A stretch of DNA of 64,000 nucleotides from assembly GCF_001984575.1 (NCBI RefSeq), contig NZ_LZNS01000001.1, positions 2,428,300 to 2,492,299 on the forward strand. The letters run 5' to 3'. The notes under the pieces are model-generated. The model saw only the letters and a list, made by a program, of their open reading frames with translations. It was not told the DNA's origin and did not search any database. The position numbers and the translations under genes are program-made. Below, in pieces: positions 8,693 to 17,296 of this stretch (within the stretch, counting starts at the first letter, position 1; every line of letters begins with the position of its first letter). Origin of the DNA: Streptomyces sp. MP131-18. Its GTDB lineage: Bacteria > Actinomycetota > Actinomycetes > Streptomycetales > Streptomycetaceae.

Positions 8693-9028
8693 GCAGAAGC
8701 CCGCAAACTCCTTCCAGTCGAACGTTTAGTGCAGGCTCCACCCGTCGGAAGTAGGGCTGTGAGCTAGGCGACACCAAGGATTCAAAAAAAACTTTCCGGA
8801 AGGGGTTGTATCCGCAGCCCAGGTTTGCGAACCTCTACATGGCGATCGGGACGGCCGGGACACACCTCGGCCCCCTTGAGAGTCCGAATCCTCTTCGAGC
8901 CTGCGGGTGCCGCAGCGAAGGTCCTCACTGAAGATGCCTGAGCAGCAGCCCGATCTTTGTCTGGGGATTCGTGAAAGCGTTCACATTCACAAGCAATGTA
9001 ACTGCAACGTGCAGGAGATGGAGCAGAC
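8693..9028. promoter_or_regulatory. Long intergenic leader before wblE
   Basis: This 336-bp gap has no convincing gene. It holds a run of eight A next to a TTCCGGAA palindrome near 8785-8800 and an inverted repeat GTGAA-AGCG-TTCAC at 8971-8984. An AGGAG ribosome-binding site lies just before wblE. The inverted repeat could be a regulator site, but the regulator is unknown. The length fits a complex wblE promoter. Confidence 0.4.
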
Positions 9029-9286
9029 ATGGACTGGCGTCACAGCGCCGTTTGCCGCGAGGAGGACCCCGAGCTGTTCTTCCCCATCGGCAACACCGGT
9101 CCTGCGCTGCTGCAGATCGAGGAAGCCAAGGCCGTCTGCCGCCGCTGCCCCGTCATGGAGCAGTGCCTGCAGTGGGCTCTGGAGTCCGGCCAGGACTCCG
9201 GCGTCTGGGGCGGAATGAGCGAGGACGAGCGCCGTGCCATGAAGCGCCGCGCCGCTCGCAACCGGGCGCGCAAGGCCAGCGCCTGA
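9029..9286 (+). CDS. wblE: WhiB-family iron-sulfur protein WblE
   Basis: An 85-residue WhiB-like protein with four cysteines at positions 9, 37, 40 and 46 (Cys...CxxCxxxxxC) that bind a 4Fe-4S cluster. The GVWGG turn is at 58-62 and a basic Arg/Lys-rich tail follows. WhiB-like proteins act with region 4 of the principal sigma factor to control transcription in response to redox or nitric oxide. Size, composition and position between the lipid kinase and the PdtaS-type kinase match WblE (WhiB1-like) of Streptomyces. The start is ATG 9029 with AGGAG upstream, and a strong terminator follows the gene. Confidence 0.92.
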   Translation: MDWRHSAVCREEDPELFFPIGNTGPALLQIEEAKAVCRRCPVMEQCLQWALESGQDSGVWGGMSEDERRAMKRRAARNRARKASA

Positions 9287-9372
9287 GTTATCGGGCGCGC
9301 CCTCACGCCCCCGCCACCCGCTGCCCCGAGCCGCAGCACGCGCAGCACCCGTCAGGTGCCCAACGCGAAACG

Positions 9373-9422
9373 CGCCGATCCCCGACCCGCGAGCACACAT
9401 CACCGCGGGCCGGGGATCGGCG
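9373..9422. terminator. Hairpin terminator between wblE and histidine kinase
   Basis: Arms CGCCGATCCCCG (9373-9384) and CGGGGATCGGCG (9411-9422) are perfect complements, extended inside by CCGCG/CGCGG, then TTTGTG on the plus strand. It sits between two convergent genes and can stop transcription from both sides. Confidence 0.8.
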
Positions 9423-9462
9423 TTTGTGCGTCCCGGGCTCAGCAGTTCAACGGCTCAGCGGC

Positions 9463-10953
9463 TCAGCGCTTGGCCCCGTGCCGCTCCAGCGGCAGGTCGA
9501 GCGACACGCGCGTGCCGCCGTCCTGGGCCGGCACCATGTCGAAGGTGCCGCCCAACTCCCCCTCCACCAGCGTGCGCACGATCTGAAGGCCCAGATTCCC
9601 GTCGCTGCGCGGATTGAACGTGCGCGGCAGCCCCTGCCCGTCGTCCTGAACGGTGACCAGCAGCCGCCCCGGCTCGCGCGTGCCGTCGGTGCGGGTCGCG
9701 TTCACCTCGATCGCGCCGCGCTCCCCCGAGGGGAAGGCGTGTTCAAGTGCGTTCTGGAGCACCTCGGTCAGGACCATCGACAGCGGGGTCGCGGTCTCGG
9801 CGTCCAGGATGCCGAAGCGGCCGGTGCGGCGGCCGATGACCCGGCCGTCCGGGGCGAGTTCGGCAACCATGGTGATGACGCGGTCGGCGATCTCGTCGAA
9901 CTCCACCCGCTCGTCCAGATTCTGGGACAGCGTCTCGTGCACGATGGCGATGGAGCCGACGCGGCGCACCGCCTCGTCCAGGGCGGCTCGCGCGCTGCTG
10001 TCGCCGGTGGCGCCGATACGCCGGGACTGGAGGCGCAGCAGCGCCGCGACGGTCTGGAGATTGTTCTTCACCCGGTGGTGGATCTCCCGGATGGTGGCGT
10101 CCTTGGTCATCAACTCGCGCTCGCGCCGCCGCAGTTCGGTCACGTCGCGGAGCAGTATGAGGGAGCCGATCCGCTCACCCTTCGGCTTCAGCGGGATAGC
10201 GCGCAGCTGGATCACACAGTCGTTGCCCTCGATCTCCGCCTCCCGCGGCGCCCAGCCGCTGGCGAGCTTGACCAGTGACTCGTCCACCGGGCCGCGGGTC
10301 GGGGCGAGGTCCGCCGTGGTCGGGCCGAGCGGCAGGCCCACCAGGTCGGCGGCCAGGCCGAGCCGGTGGTAGGCGGACAGCGCGTTGGGGCTGGCGTACT
10401 GCACGACGCCCTCGGCATCCAGCCGGATGAAGCCGTCGCCCACGCGCGGCGCACGGTCCATGCCGACCTGCTGCCCCGGGAAGGGGAAGGCGCCCCCGGC
10501 GATCATCTGGGCGAGGTCGGACGCGCTCTGGAGGTAGGTCAGCTCCAGGCGGCTGGGGGTGCGCACGGTCAGCAGGTTGGTGTTGCGCGCGATCACGCCG
10601 AGCACCCGGCCCTCGCGGCGCACGGGGATGGACTCCACGCGCACCGGCACCTCCTCGCGCCACTCCGGGTCGCCCTCGCGCACGATCCGGCCCTCGTCGA
10701 GGGCGACGTCGAGCAGCGGGCGCCGGCCGCGCGGCACCAGGTGGCCGACCATGTCGTCCTGGTAGGAGGTGGGCCCGGTGTTGGGCCGCATCTGGGCGAC
10801 CGAGACGTAGCGGGTGCCGTCGCTGGTCGGCAGCCAGAGCACCAGGTCCGCGAAGGACAGGTCGGAGAGCAGCTGCCACTCGGACACCAGCAGGTGGAGC
10901 CAGTCGAGGTCGTCGTCCGTGAGCTCGGTGTGCTGGCGGACGAGGTCGTTCAT
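9463..10953 (-). CDS. Sensor histidine kinase, PdtaS type (GAF-PAS-HisKA_2)
   Basis: A 496-residue cytoplasmic kinase. The N-terminal GAF-like domain starts MNDLVRQHTELTDDDLDWLH, matching mycobacterial PdtaS. A PAS-like domain follows, then a HisKA_2 box with the phosphoacceptor in REIHHRVKNNLQTVAALLR. The HATPase ends with DDGQGLP and NLGLQIVRTLVE. I chose ATG 10953 over an upstream start at 11052 because the PdtaS family begins there. Such kinases phosphorylate ANTAR-domain, RNA-binding response regulators; no regulator gene is adjacent. It corresponds by position to SCO5239. The region upstream probably encodes a small RNA. Confidence 0.88.
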   Translation of the reverse strand: MNDLVRQHTELTDDDLDWLHLLVSEWQLLSDLSFADLVLWLPTSDGTRYVSVAQMRPNTGPTSYQDDMVGHLVPRGRRPLLDVALDEGRIVREGDPEWREEVPVRVESIPVRREGRVLGVIARNTNLLTVRTPSRLELTYLQSASDLAQMIAGGAFPFPGQQVGMDRAPRVGDGFIRLDAEGVVQYASPNALSAYHRLGLAADLVGLPLGPTTADLAPTRGPVDESLVKLASGWAPREAEIEGNDCVIQLRAIPLKPKGERIGSLILLRDVTELRRRERELMTKDATIREIHHRVKNNLQTVAALLRLQSRRIGATGDSSARAALDEAVRRVGSIAIVHETLSQNLDERVEFDEIADRVITMVAELAPDGRVIGRRTGRFGILDAETATPLSMVLTEVLQNALEHAFPSGERGAIEVNATRTDGTREPGRLLVTVQDDGQGLPRTFNPRSDGNLGLQIVRTLVEGELGGTFDMVPAQDGGTRVSLDLPLERHGAKR

Positions 10954-11052
10954 GGAGGGCACACGGGCGAGCTTACCGGCGCGCGCAAACACGCTCCGGC
11001 GCGCTTGAGCCGCGCTCAAGAACCGACGGCGCGAGCCGGGGCAGTCGGACAA

Positions 11053-11230
11053 GTGCTTTCAGAGCATGGACACACGACCGCAGTGCGGTTCAGAATGGGG
11101 AACGCCAGCGTACTTCTGCTCTCCCCGCACAGGAGGGCAGAGCGAGGCCGCACGACGCTATCTGCCCTGACGGCGTCGAAGGCCCGCATCGCTCCGGGCT
11201 GCGGTGCCGAGAGGGTTGAGGGTCCCTCCC
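11053..11230. ncRNA. Structured intergenic region at the scr5239 position (strand uncertain)
   Basis: The stretch between the PdtaS-type kinase and the next gene contains successive stable hairpins. These are ACCGC/GCGGT near 11071, a 10-bp stem TCTGCTCTCC/GGAGGGCAGA near 11115-11141, CGACGC/GCGTCG at about 11152-11177, and GCCCG/CGGGC near 11182-11199. In S. coelicolor the conserved sRNA scr5239 (159 nt, multiple stem-loops) lies between SCO5238 and SCO5239, the same side of the same kinase. Position and structure fit, but I cannot compare the sequence or fix the strand. It could instead be the kinase 5' leader. Confidence 0.5.
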
Positions 11231-11264
11231 CGGCGCCGCGGCCCGCGGGTGTGCCCGGCCCCGG

Positions 11265-11864
11265 TCACGGGGCGGCGGGCCAGGCGCGCAGCGCCGCCTC
11301 CGCGACGGCCTCCAGGGCCGCCCGTTCCACCCCGTCCCGCGCCTGCTGGCTCATGCCCTGGAGGACCGCGCCGACGAAGCGGGCGAGACCCGCCGCGTCG
11401 GTCCCGGCCGGCATCCGCCCCGCGGCGATGTCCGCCCGGATAAGGCTCTCGAACGCACGCACGTTTTCCTCACGGCGCGCACGCAATCCGGTGGCCACCT
11501 GATCCACCGGGCAGTTGAGCGCGGCGGAGGCGATCAGGCAGCCCGGTGGGCGACCGGGGGCCGTGTACTCGGCGGCGGCCTCGCGCAGGACGCGGGCCAC
11601 GACCTGCTGCGCGGTGGGCTCCTCGGCCAGGGCCCGGCCGATGAACCCGCCGAAGCGCTCCCCGAAGCGCTCCACGACCTCCTCGAAGAGGGTCTGCTTG
11701 TCCCCGAAGGCGGCGTACAGGCTGGGGGCCCCGATGCCCATGACGCGGGTCAGCTCGGCGACCGAGGTGGCCTCGTAGCCGCGCTCCCAGAAGACCCACG
11801 TCGCCTGGTCGAGGGCGGCCTCCCGGTCGAAGGACCGAGGGCGTCCGCGTGTTCTCTCCGCCAT
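11265..11864 (-). CDS. TetR/AcrR family transcriptional regulator
   Basis: About 199 residues. The N-terminal helix-turn-helix (AALDQATWVFWERGYEATSV, then MGIGAPSLYAAFGDKQTLF) is typical of TetR repressors, followed by an all-helical ligand-binding domain with a GRPPGCLIASAALNC segment. I chose ATG 11864 because a TAGAAT -10 element lies at 11871-11876, which would place the transcript start on the ATG, a leaderless message. A GTG at 11870 is the alternative. It is divergent from an SDR gene 81 bp away and probably represses it. This pair lies between the PdtaS-type kinase and nagB, so it looks like a local insertion into the conserved order. Confidence 0.88.
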   Translation of the reverse strand: MAERTRGRPRSFDREAALDQATWVFWERGYEATSVAELTRVMGIGAPSLYAAFGDKQTLFEEVVERFGERFGGFIGRALAEEPTAQQVVARVLREAAAEYTAPGRPPGCLIASAALNCPVDQVATGLRARREENVRAFESLIRADIAAGRMPAGTDAAGLARFVGAVLQGMSQQARDGVERAALEAVAEAALRAWPAAP

Positions 11865-11945
11865 GCCCACATTCTATAGCGCCCGCTTAAAAATGCGTGC
11901 TAGCGTTCTTTCTGTAGCAGCCACTAGAGAAAGGCGGGCGGCGCC

Positions 11946-12707
11946 ATGGGCACGCTCACGGGAAAGACGGCGCTGGTCACCGGCGCGAGCCGCGGCATAG
12001 GGCGGGCCATCGCCGAGCGGTTCGGCCGCGAAGGGGCCCGCGTCGCGGTGCACTACGGCCGGGACGAGGCCGCGGCCGAGACCACCGTGAAGGCGATCGA
12101 GACGGCCGGCGGCAGCGCATTCCCCCTCCGGGCCGAGCTGGGGGCGCCTGGCGACGCGGAGGCCCTGTGGGAGGCGTTCGACGAGCGGGCCGACGGCCTC
12201 GACATCCTCGTCAACAACGCGGCCATCAACGGCACGCGCCGCGGGGTCGCCGACACCGACCGGGCCGAGTTCGAGCAGATCTTCGCGGTGAACGTGACCG
12301 CGGTCTTCTTCCTCGTGCAGCACGGCCTCGGCCGGCTGCGGGACGGCGGACGCGTCATCAACATCAGCACCGGACTGACCCGCAGGGCGGCCGATATGAC
12401 CGAAGTGCTGGCGTACACCATGTCCAAGGGCGCGCTCGACCAGTTGACGGTCGGCCTCGCCAAGGAGTTGGGCCCGCGCGGCATCACCGTCAACGGCCTG
12501 GCCCCCGGGGTCGTCGACACCGACATGAACGCCGACTGGCTGCGCGCCGGGGGCGAGGAGGCGCGGCACACGGTGTCGGCGATGTCACCCCTCGGCCGGG
12601 TCGCCGACGGCAGTGACATCGCCGACGCCGCCGCGTTCCTCGCCTCCGACGACGGCCGCTGGGTCACGGGCGACTGGCTGAACGCGACCGGCGGCGCCGT
12701 GCTGTGA
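11946..12707 (+). CDS. Short-chain dehydrogenase/reductase
   Basis: A 253-residue classical SDR. It has the NAD(P)-binding TGASRGIGRAIAERFG at about 14-29, the NNAA motif near 95, and the catalytic triad region INISTGL with YTMSK. Substrate-loop residues follow PGVVDTDM. It oxidises or reduces an alcohol/carbonyl; residues after the Gly-rich loop (HYGRDE) suggest NADPH. The start is ATG 11946 with AGAAAGG upstream. It is divergent from a TetR gene, the usual regulator-target arrangement. The substrate is unknown. Confidence 0.88.
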   Translation: MGTLTGKTALVTGASRGIGRAIAERFGREGARVAVHYGRDEAAAETTVKAIETAGGSAFPLRAELGAPGDAEALWEAFDERADGLDILVNNAAINGTRRGVADTDRAEFEQIFAVNVTAVFFLVQHGLGRLRDGGRVINISTGLTRRAADMTEVLAYTMSKGALDQLTVGLAKELGPRGITVNGLAPGVVDTDMNADWLRAGGEEARHTVSAMSPLGRVADGSDIADAAAFLASDDGRWVTGDWLNATGGAVL

Positions 12708-12719
12708 CGGGCCGCGGGG

Positions 12720-13793
12720 TCAGCGGGTCTCGGTCACCTTGGCCAGGGCCCGCGGGGCGTCCGGGTCCTGGCCGCGGGCCAGGGTGACCTCGTAGGCGAG
12801 CAGTTGCAGCGGAATGATCTCCAGGATCGGCTGCAACTCCTCGCGCACACCGTCGGTGGGCAGCGCGAATCCGGCCGACGCAGCCGCCACCTGCGCGCTT
12901 GGCCCGATGACCACCAGGTCGGCGCCGCGGTCCTTCAGCCGGTCGAGCACCGGCTGGAGCGCCTCGCCGCCGCGGCCGTCGGTGACGATGGCGATGACGG
13001 GGAAGATGTTGTCGACCATCGCCAGCGGGCCGTGCAGCAGGTCCGCGCCCGAGTACGACAGCGCCGGGATGTAGCTGGTCTCCATCAGCTTCAGCGCCGC
13101 CTCCTTGGCGGTCGGATAGCCGTAGCCGCGGGAGGTCAGCACCATCCGTTCGGCGAAGCGGTAGCGCGCCGCCAGCTGCCGGATCTCGTCCTGCCGCGCC
13201 AGAATTCGCGTCGCCAGCTCCGGGAGCCGGCCTGCGGCGGCGGTCCCGTCGCCGCCGCGCAGGCCCTCGGCGAACAGGTAGAGCGCGAGCAGCTCAGCCG
13301 TGTACGTCTTGGTGGCCGGCAGGGCCCGCTCCGGCCCGGCCAGCACGTCGACGTGGAACTCGGCGGCCTCGGCCAGCGGCGAGTCCGCGTTGTTGGTCAC
13401 GGCCAGCGTGATCGCCCCGCCCGCGCGGGCCGCCTTCGTCGAGGCGACCAGGTCGGGCGAGCCGCCGGACTGGCTGACGGTGATCACCAGGCAGTCGGCG
13501 AGATCCTGCTGGGCCGCGTAAGCGGTCGTCGTCGACATGGACGTCAGGCCGCACGGCTTCCCCACCAGGATCTCCAGCAGGTACTTCCCGTACAGCGCCG
13601 CGTTGTCCGAGGTGCCGCGGGCGGTCAGCAGCACGAACCGCGGCCGCCGCGCGGCGATCCGCGCCGCGACCTCGCGGATGCGCGGCGCGCCCTCGGCGAG
13701 CAGCCGGCGCAGCACGGCGGGCTGCTCGGCCATCTCGGCCGCCATCAGACGGCCGGGCGGTGCGTCGGGCGGCGCGACAGGGGTGGCTTGCAT
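12720..13793 (-). CDS. nagB: SIS-domain sugar-phosphate isomerase/deaminase (NagB-like)
   Basis: A 357-residue protein with two SIS domains: LLTARGTSDNAALYGKYL and ITVSQSGGSPDLVASTKAAR in the first, SRGYGYPTAKEAALKLMETS in the second. It resembles the isomerase half of glucosamine-6-phosphate synthase without the glutaminase domain. It therefore probably deaminates glucosamine-6-phosphate to fructose-6-phosphate plus ammonia. The start is ATG 13793 with GGGAGGGA upstream, 29 bp after the dasD stop. Its place after dasABC-dasD fits the S. coelicolor order and a role in using imported chitobiose. AgaS/FrlB-type specificity cannot be excluded. Confidence 0.85.
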   Translation of the reverse strand: MQATPVAPPDAPPGRLMAAEMAEQPAVLRRLLAEGAPRIREVAARIAARRPRFVLLTARGTSDNAALYGKYLLEILVGKPCGLTSMSTTTAYAAQQDLADCLVITVSQSGGSPDLVASTKAARAGGAITLAVTNNADSPLAEAAEFHVDVLAGPERALPATKTYTAELLALYLFAEGLRGGDGTAAAGRLPELATRILARQDEIRQLAARYRFAERMVLTSRGYGYPTAKEAALKLMETSYIPALSYSGADLLHGPLAMVDNIFPVIAIVTDGRGGEALQPVLDRLKDRGADLVVIGPSAQVAAASAGFALPTDGVREELQPILEIIPLQLLAYEVTLARGQDPDAPRALAKVTETR

Positions 13794-13822
13794 CGAGGGT
13801 TCCCTCCCGGTTGCGGTACCGG

Positions 13823-15370
13823 TCACCGCGGGGCCCGGCCCGCGATGACCTCGGCGGCGGCCCGGCCGCAGACGCGGGCGGCGCCGTGGGTGGCGATGTG
13901 CAGAGCGCCGGACGGCGGCGCGTGCGGCACGCCCATCTCGACGACGACCGTGTCCGGACGGGCCGCGAGCAGCCGGGCGAGCGCGTCGGCCATCCAGGCG
14001 TGGCGGTGCACGTCGCGGACGACGGCGACGATGCGGCGCTCCCCCGCGGCGGCCAGGATCTCGGCCACGAACCCGTCGCCGCCGGCCCGTTCCGCCTCCT
14101 CGCGGGTGTGGCTGCCGGTGGCGGTGCCGGGCAGCAGCCCGGCCAGCTCGGGGCCGACACCCCACGGGGTGTGCTCGCCGACCGCGATGTTGGCCACGGG
14201 CGGGAACGAGGCGACGTAGGGCGGCGCCGCCAGCGGGACGAACGGGTCCGCGCCGTCGGGCCGGTGCAGGCGCAGCGCGCGGCGGGCGGCGGTCAGGCCG
14301 ACCTCGCCTGCCGGGTCGGGCGCCCCGGCCCGCGCCGCGGCCCCCGCGGTCCAGTCGGCCAGCTCCCGCACGCGCGTGGCGGCGTCGTGCAAACGTTCCT
14401 CGGGCAGCTCGCCGCTGTGCACGGCCCGCACCAGGGCGTCGCGCAGGCGCAGCACCTCGGCCTCGTCGGACGGGGTGCCGCCGATGCAGAGGGCGTCGGC
14501 GCCCGCGGCGATGGCGTGGACGCAGCCGCCGTCCAGGCCGTAGGCGCCGGCGACGGCCTTCATCTCGATGGCGTCGGTGAAGATCAGCCCGTCGTAGCCG
14601 AGACCGCCCTCGGCGGCCGGGGCGCGGAGCAGGCCGGTGAGGACGGCGGGGCTGAGCGTGGCGGGCCGGTCGGGGTCCAGGGCGGGCACGAGGATGTGGG
14701 CGCTCATCACGCAGCGGGTGCCGGCCGCGATGGCCGCTTTGAAGGGCGCGAGCTCCCGGGTGTGCAGCGTGTCGGAATCCAGGTCGATCAGCGGCATCGC
14801 GTGGTGGGAGTCGACGCTGGTGTTGCCGTGTCCGGGGAAGTGCTTCACGCAGGCGGCGACGCCCGCGCTCTGGAGCCCCTCCACGTAGGCGACGGTGTGC
14901 CGGGCGACCAGCTGCGGGTCGTCGCCGAAGGAGCGGACGCCGATGACCGGGTTGTCCGGGTCGGTGTTGACGTCCGCGGAGGGCGCCCAGTTGAGGTTGA
15001 CGCCGCAGACGGCCAGGCGGCGGCCCAGCTCGGCGGCGACCTCGCGCGTCAGGGCGGTGTCGTCCACGCTGCCCAGGGCGTGGTTGCCGGGGAACGAGGA
15101 GCCCCCGTGCACTTCGAGGCGGGTGACGTCGCCGCCCTCCTCGTCGACGGAGACCAGCACGTCGGGCTTCGCGGCCCGCAACTGGGCGGTGAGGGCGGCC
15201 ACTTGTTCCGGCGAGACGATGTTGCGGCCGAAGAGGCCGACGCCGGTCATGCCGTTGGCCAGCTGCCGCGGCAGCCAGTCGGGCAGGTCCGTGGTCCCGG
15301 CGAAGGTCGGCTGGAGAACGGCGAGCGCGTCGCGGGTGACGGTGTCGGAGTCGCGTACGGCAGTCGTCAT
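13823..15370 (-). CDS. dasD: Glycoside hydrolase family 3 beta-N-acetylglucosaminidase
   Basis: A 515-residue GH3 (NagZ-type) enzyme. It carries SVDEEGGDVTRLE, the hallmark KHFPGHGNTSVDSHHAMP (the His acts in NagZ-type catalysis) and IFTDAIEMKAV, whose Asp is the expected nucleophile. No signal peptide is seen, so it is cytoplasmic and should split N-acetylchitobiose brought in by DasABC into GlcNAc. A C-terminal extra domain of about 150 residues follows. It lies 9 bp downstream of dasC on the same strand. DasD of S. griseus, next to dasABC, has this activity. Confidence 0.88.
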   Translation of the reverse strand: MTTAVRDSDTVTRDALAVLQPTFAGTTDLPDWLPRQLANGMTGVGLFGRNIVSPEQVAALTAQLRAAKPDVLVSVDEEGGDVTRLEVHGGSSFPGNHALGSVDDTALTREVAAELGRRLAVCGVNLNWAPSADVNTDPDNPVIGVRSFGDDPQLVARHTVAYVEGLQSAGVAACVKHFPGHGNTSVDSHHAMPLIDLDSDTLHTRELAPFKAAIAAGTRCVMSAHILVPALDPDRPATLSPAVLTGLLRAPAAEGGLGYDGLIFTDAIEMKAVAGAYGLDGGCVHAIAAGADALCIGGTPSDEAEVLRLRDALVRAVHSGELPEERLHDAATRVRELADWTAGAAARAGAPDPAGEVGLTAARRALRLHRPDGADPFVPLAAPPYVASFPPVANIAVGEHTPWGVGPELAGLLPGTATGSHTREEAERAGGDGFVAEILAAAGERRIVAVVRDVHRHAWMADALARLLAARPDTVVVEMGVPHAPPSGALHIATHGAARVCGRAAAEVIAGRAPR

Positions 15371-15379
15371 GAGCGAGTG

Positions 15380-16192
15380 CTATCCCTTCACGGCACCCGC
15401 GGAGAGGCCGCCGGTGACCCGTCGCTGGAGCAGGATGAAGAGGATGAGGACCGGGATGGTGAACATCGAGGAGGCGGCCATGGTCGCGCCCCAGTCGTTG
15501 CCGAAGTTGGTCTGGAACTGCGTCAGCCACAGCGGCAGCGTCGCGGCGTCCGGCGCCTTGTTCAGCACCAGGACCATGGCGTACTCGTTCCAGGCCGAGA
15601 TGAAGCCGAACAGGGACGTCGCCATCAGGCCGGGGGCGAGCAGCGGGAAGATGACGCGGAAGAACGCCTGGGTCCTGGTACAGCCGTCGATCATGGCGGA
15701 CTCCTCCAGTTCCTTGGGCACCGCGGCGATGAAGCCGCGCAGTGTCCAGATGGTGAACGGGAGCGCCATGACGAAGTACACGAGCGTCAGGGTGCCGATG
15801 CTATTGAGCATTTCGAGGTCGCGGGCGTTGAGGTACACGACGATGATCAGGATTTCCCACGGCGCCATCTGCGCCATCATCACCGCGATGACCATGCCGC
15901 GGCGCCCGCGGAAGCGCATGCGCGCGATGGCGTAACTGGCCATCAGGGCCACGCCGAGCGCGAGAAGTACGGCGCCGATGGTGACGATGAAGCTGTTGCC
16001 GACGTACGTCCAGAACAGGTCGACGCCGGTCGCGGTGGAGTAGTGGTCGAAGGAGGGGGTGAAGAAGAACACCGGGTCCTTCGAGAGCACATCGGTATTG
16101 CTCTTGAAGGAGGTGGAGAACATCCAGTACACGGGGAAGAGGAACAGCACGACCAGCACCAGGGCCGTGCCGTTGAGCATGACCTTCCTCAT
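15380..16192 (-). CDS. dasC: Sugar ABC transporter permease DasC
   Basis: A 270-residue MalG-type inner-membrane permease with six hydrophobic segments. The EAA loop contacting the ATPase reads EESAMIDGCTRTQAFFRVIF, and it ends in the usual GGLSAGAVKG tail. It forms the channel with DasB for N,N'-diacetylchitobiose. The start at ATG 16192 overlaps the dasB stop (ATGA), so the two are translationally coupled. No ATPase gene is in the operon; MsiK encoded elsewhere normally serves Das and Ceb systems. Confidence 0.92.
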   Translation of the reverse strand: MRKVMLNGTALVLVVLFLFPVYWMFSTSFKSNTDVLSKDPVFFFTPSFDHYSTATGVDLFWTYVGNSFIVTIGAVLLALGVALMASYAIARMRFRGRRGMVIAVMMAQMAPWEILIIVVYLNARDLEMLNSIGTLTLVYFVMALPFTIWTLRGFIAAVPKELEESAMIDGCTRTQAFFRVIFPLLAPGLMATSLFGFISAWNEYAMVLVLNKAPDAATLPLWLTQFQTNFGNDWGATMAASSMFTIPVLILFILLQRRVTGGLSAGAVKG

Positions 16193-17169
16193 GATTCCTC
16201 CTTCTCCTGCTTGAAGATCAGCCAGAAGTAGAACGACATGGCGACCAGCAGGATGATCAGCGTGAGGACGGAGATCGCGGCCGCGGCGCCGTACTGGTTC
16301 TGGCCCATGCCCTCCATGTAGGCCATGACCGGCAGTGTTTCGGACTGGCGGTCGGGGCCGCCCTCGTTCATGGCGTAGATCTGGGTGAACGCCTTGAACA
16401 CCCAGATGATCTCCAGGAAGGTCGTGATCAGGAAGAACGGCCGCATGATCGGGACCAGGATGGACCAGAAGACGCGCCAGTCGGAGGCGCCGTCCATGCG
16501 GGCGGCCTCCCAGATCTCTCCGCTGACGGTGGTGAGCCCCGCGTAGAGGTTGAGCGCGACGAACGGCACCGACGCCCACACGATCAGCACGGTCACGATG
16601 GCCAGCGTCGAGGTGCCGCTGCCGAACCAGTTGTGCTGCTCGTAGCCGGAGAAGCCGAGGCTGCGCATCACCCAGTTCGCGACGCCGAACTGCTGGTCGA
16701 ACAGCCACTGGAAGACGGTGGTGCTGGCGATGACGGGCATGGCCCAGGCCGCGACGAGGCTGATGGACAGGAGCAGCCGCATCTTGGTGCCGAGTGCGTT
16801 GAGCAGCAGGCCGATCAGCGTGCCCAGGATCATGATCACCAGCACGTTGGCCGCCATGAAGACGAACGTGCGGACGGCCGCGTCCCAGAAGCGCTCGTTC
16901 TCCAGAACGGCCCGGTAGTTGTCCAGGCCCGTCCACTCGGTGGTCCTGGAGATCAGCTGGCGGCGGCCGAACTCCTGGAAGGAGATGACGAGATTGCGGA
17001 CGAGCGCGTAGCCGAGGACGGCGGCCAGGGCCAGTACGGCGGGGGCGAGCAGCAGGTACGGCAGCCAGCGCGCGGAACGCGGGCGGCGCGGCCGCGGCGG
17101 GGGCAGGCCGGCCGTGGAGGGGTCCGGACCCGGTACCCGGGGCGGGGCGTCCTCGATATGCACGGTCAT
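16189..17169 (-). CDS. dasB: Sugar ABC transporter permease DasB
   Basis: A 326-residue MalF-type permease. A proline-rich cytoplasmic N-terminus of about 30 residues is followed by six membrane segments and the EAA loop EAARMDGASDWRVFWSILVP. It should pair with DasC. It starts at ATG 17169, 127 bp after the dasA stop, and overlaps dasC by four bases. The gap after dasA carries GC-rich repeats (GGCGGCACC) that could attenuate transcription so that more binding protein than permease is made. Confidence 0.92.
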   Translation of the reverse strand: MTVHIEDAPPRVPGPDPSTAGLPPPRPRRPRSARWLPYLLLAPAVLALAAVLGYALVRNLVISFQEFGRRQLISRTTEWTGLDNYRAVLENERFWDAAVRTFVFMAANVLVIMILGTLIGLLLNALGTKMRLLLSISLVAAWAMPVIASTTVFQWLFDQQFGVANWVMRSLGFSGYEQHNWFGSGTSTLAIVTVLIVWASVPFVALNLYAGLTTVSGEIWEAARMDGASDWRVFWSILVPIMRPFFLITTFLEIIWVFKAFTQIYAMNEGGPDRQSETLPVMAYMEGMGQNQYGAAAAISVLTLIILLVAMSFYFWLIFKQEKEES

Positions 17170-17296
17170 GCGTGGTATCCCTCGTCTTCCTCGGTCTTCC
17201 CTCGGTTCCCCTCCGTCCCGGCACCGCCGCCCGAACGGCCGGGACGGGGTCTTGAGGGGTGCCGCCGGCGGGCCGGCGGCACCCCGGTGTCACGTG

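Noticed and set aside
8782..9030. 82-codon minus-strand frame in the wblE leader
   Set aside because: No initiation signals and no family; it overlaps the wblE start.
13760..16231. 823-codon frame antisense to nagB, dasD and dasC
   Set aside because: It crosses three well supported genes and gives an Arg/Gly/His-rich product.
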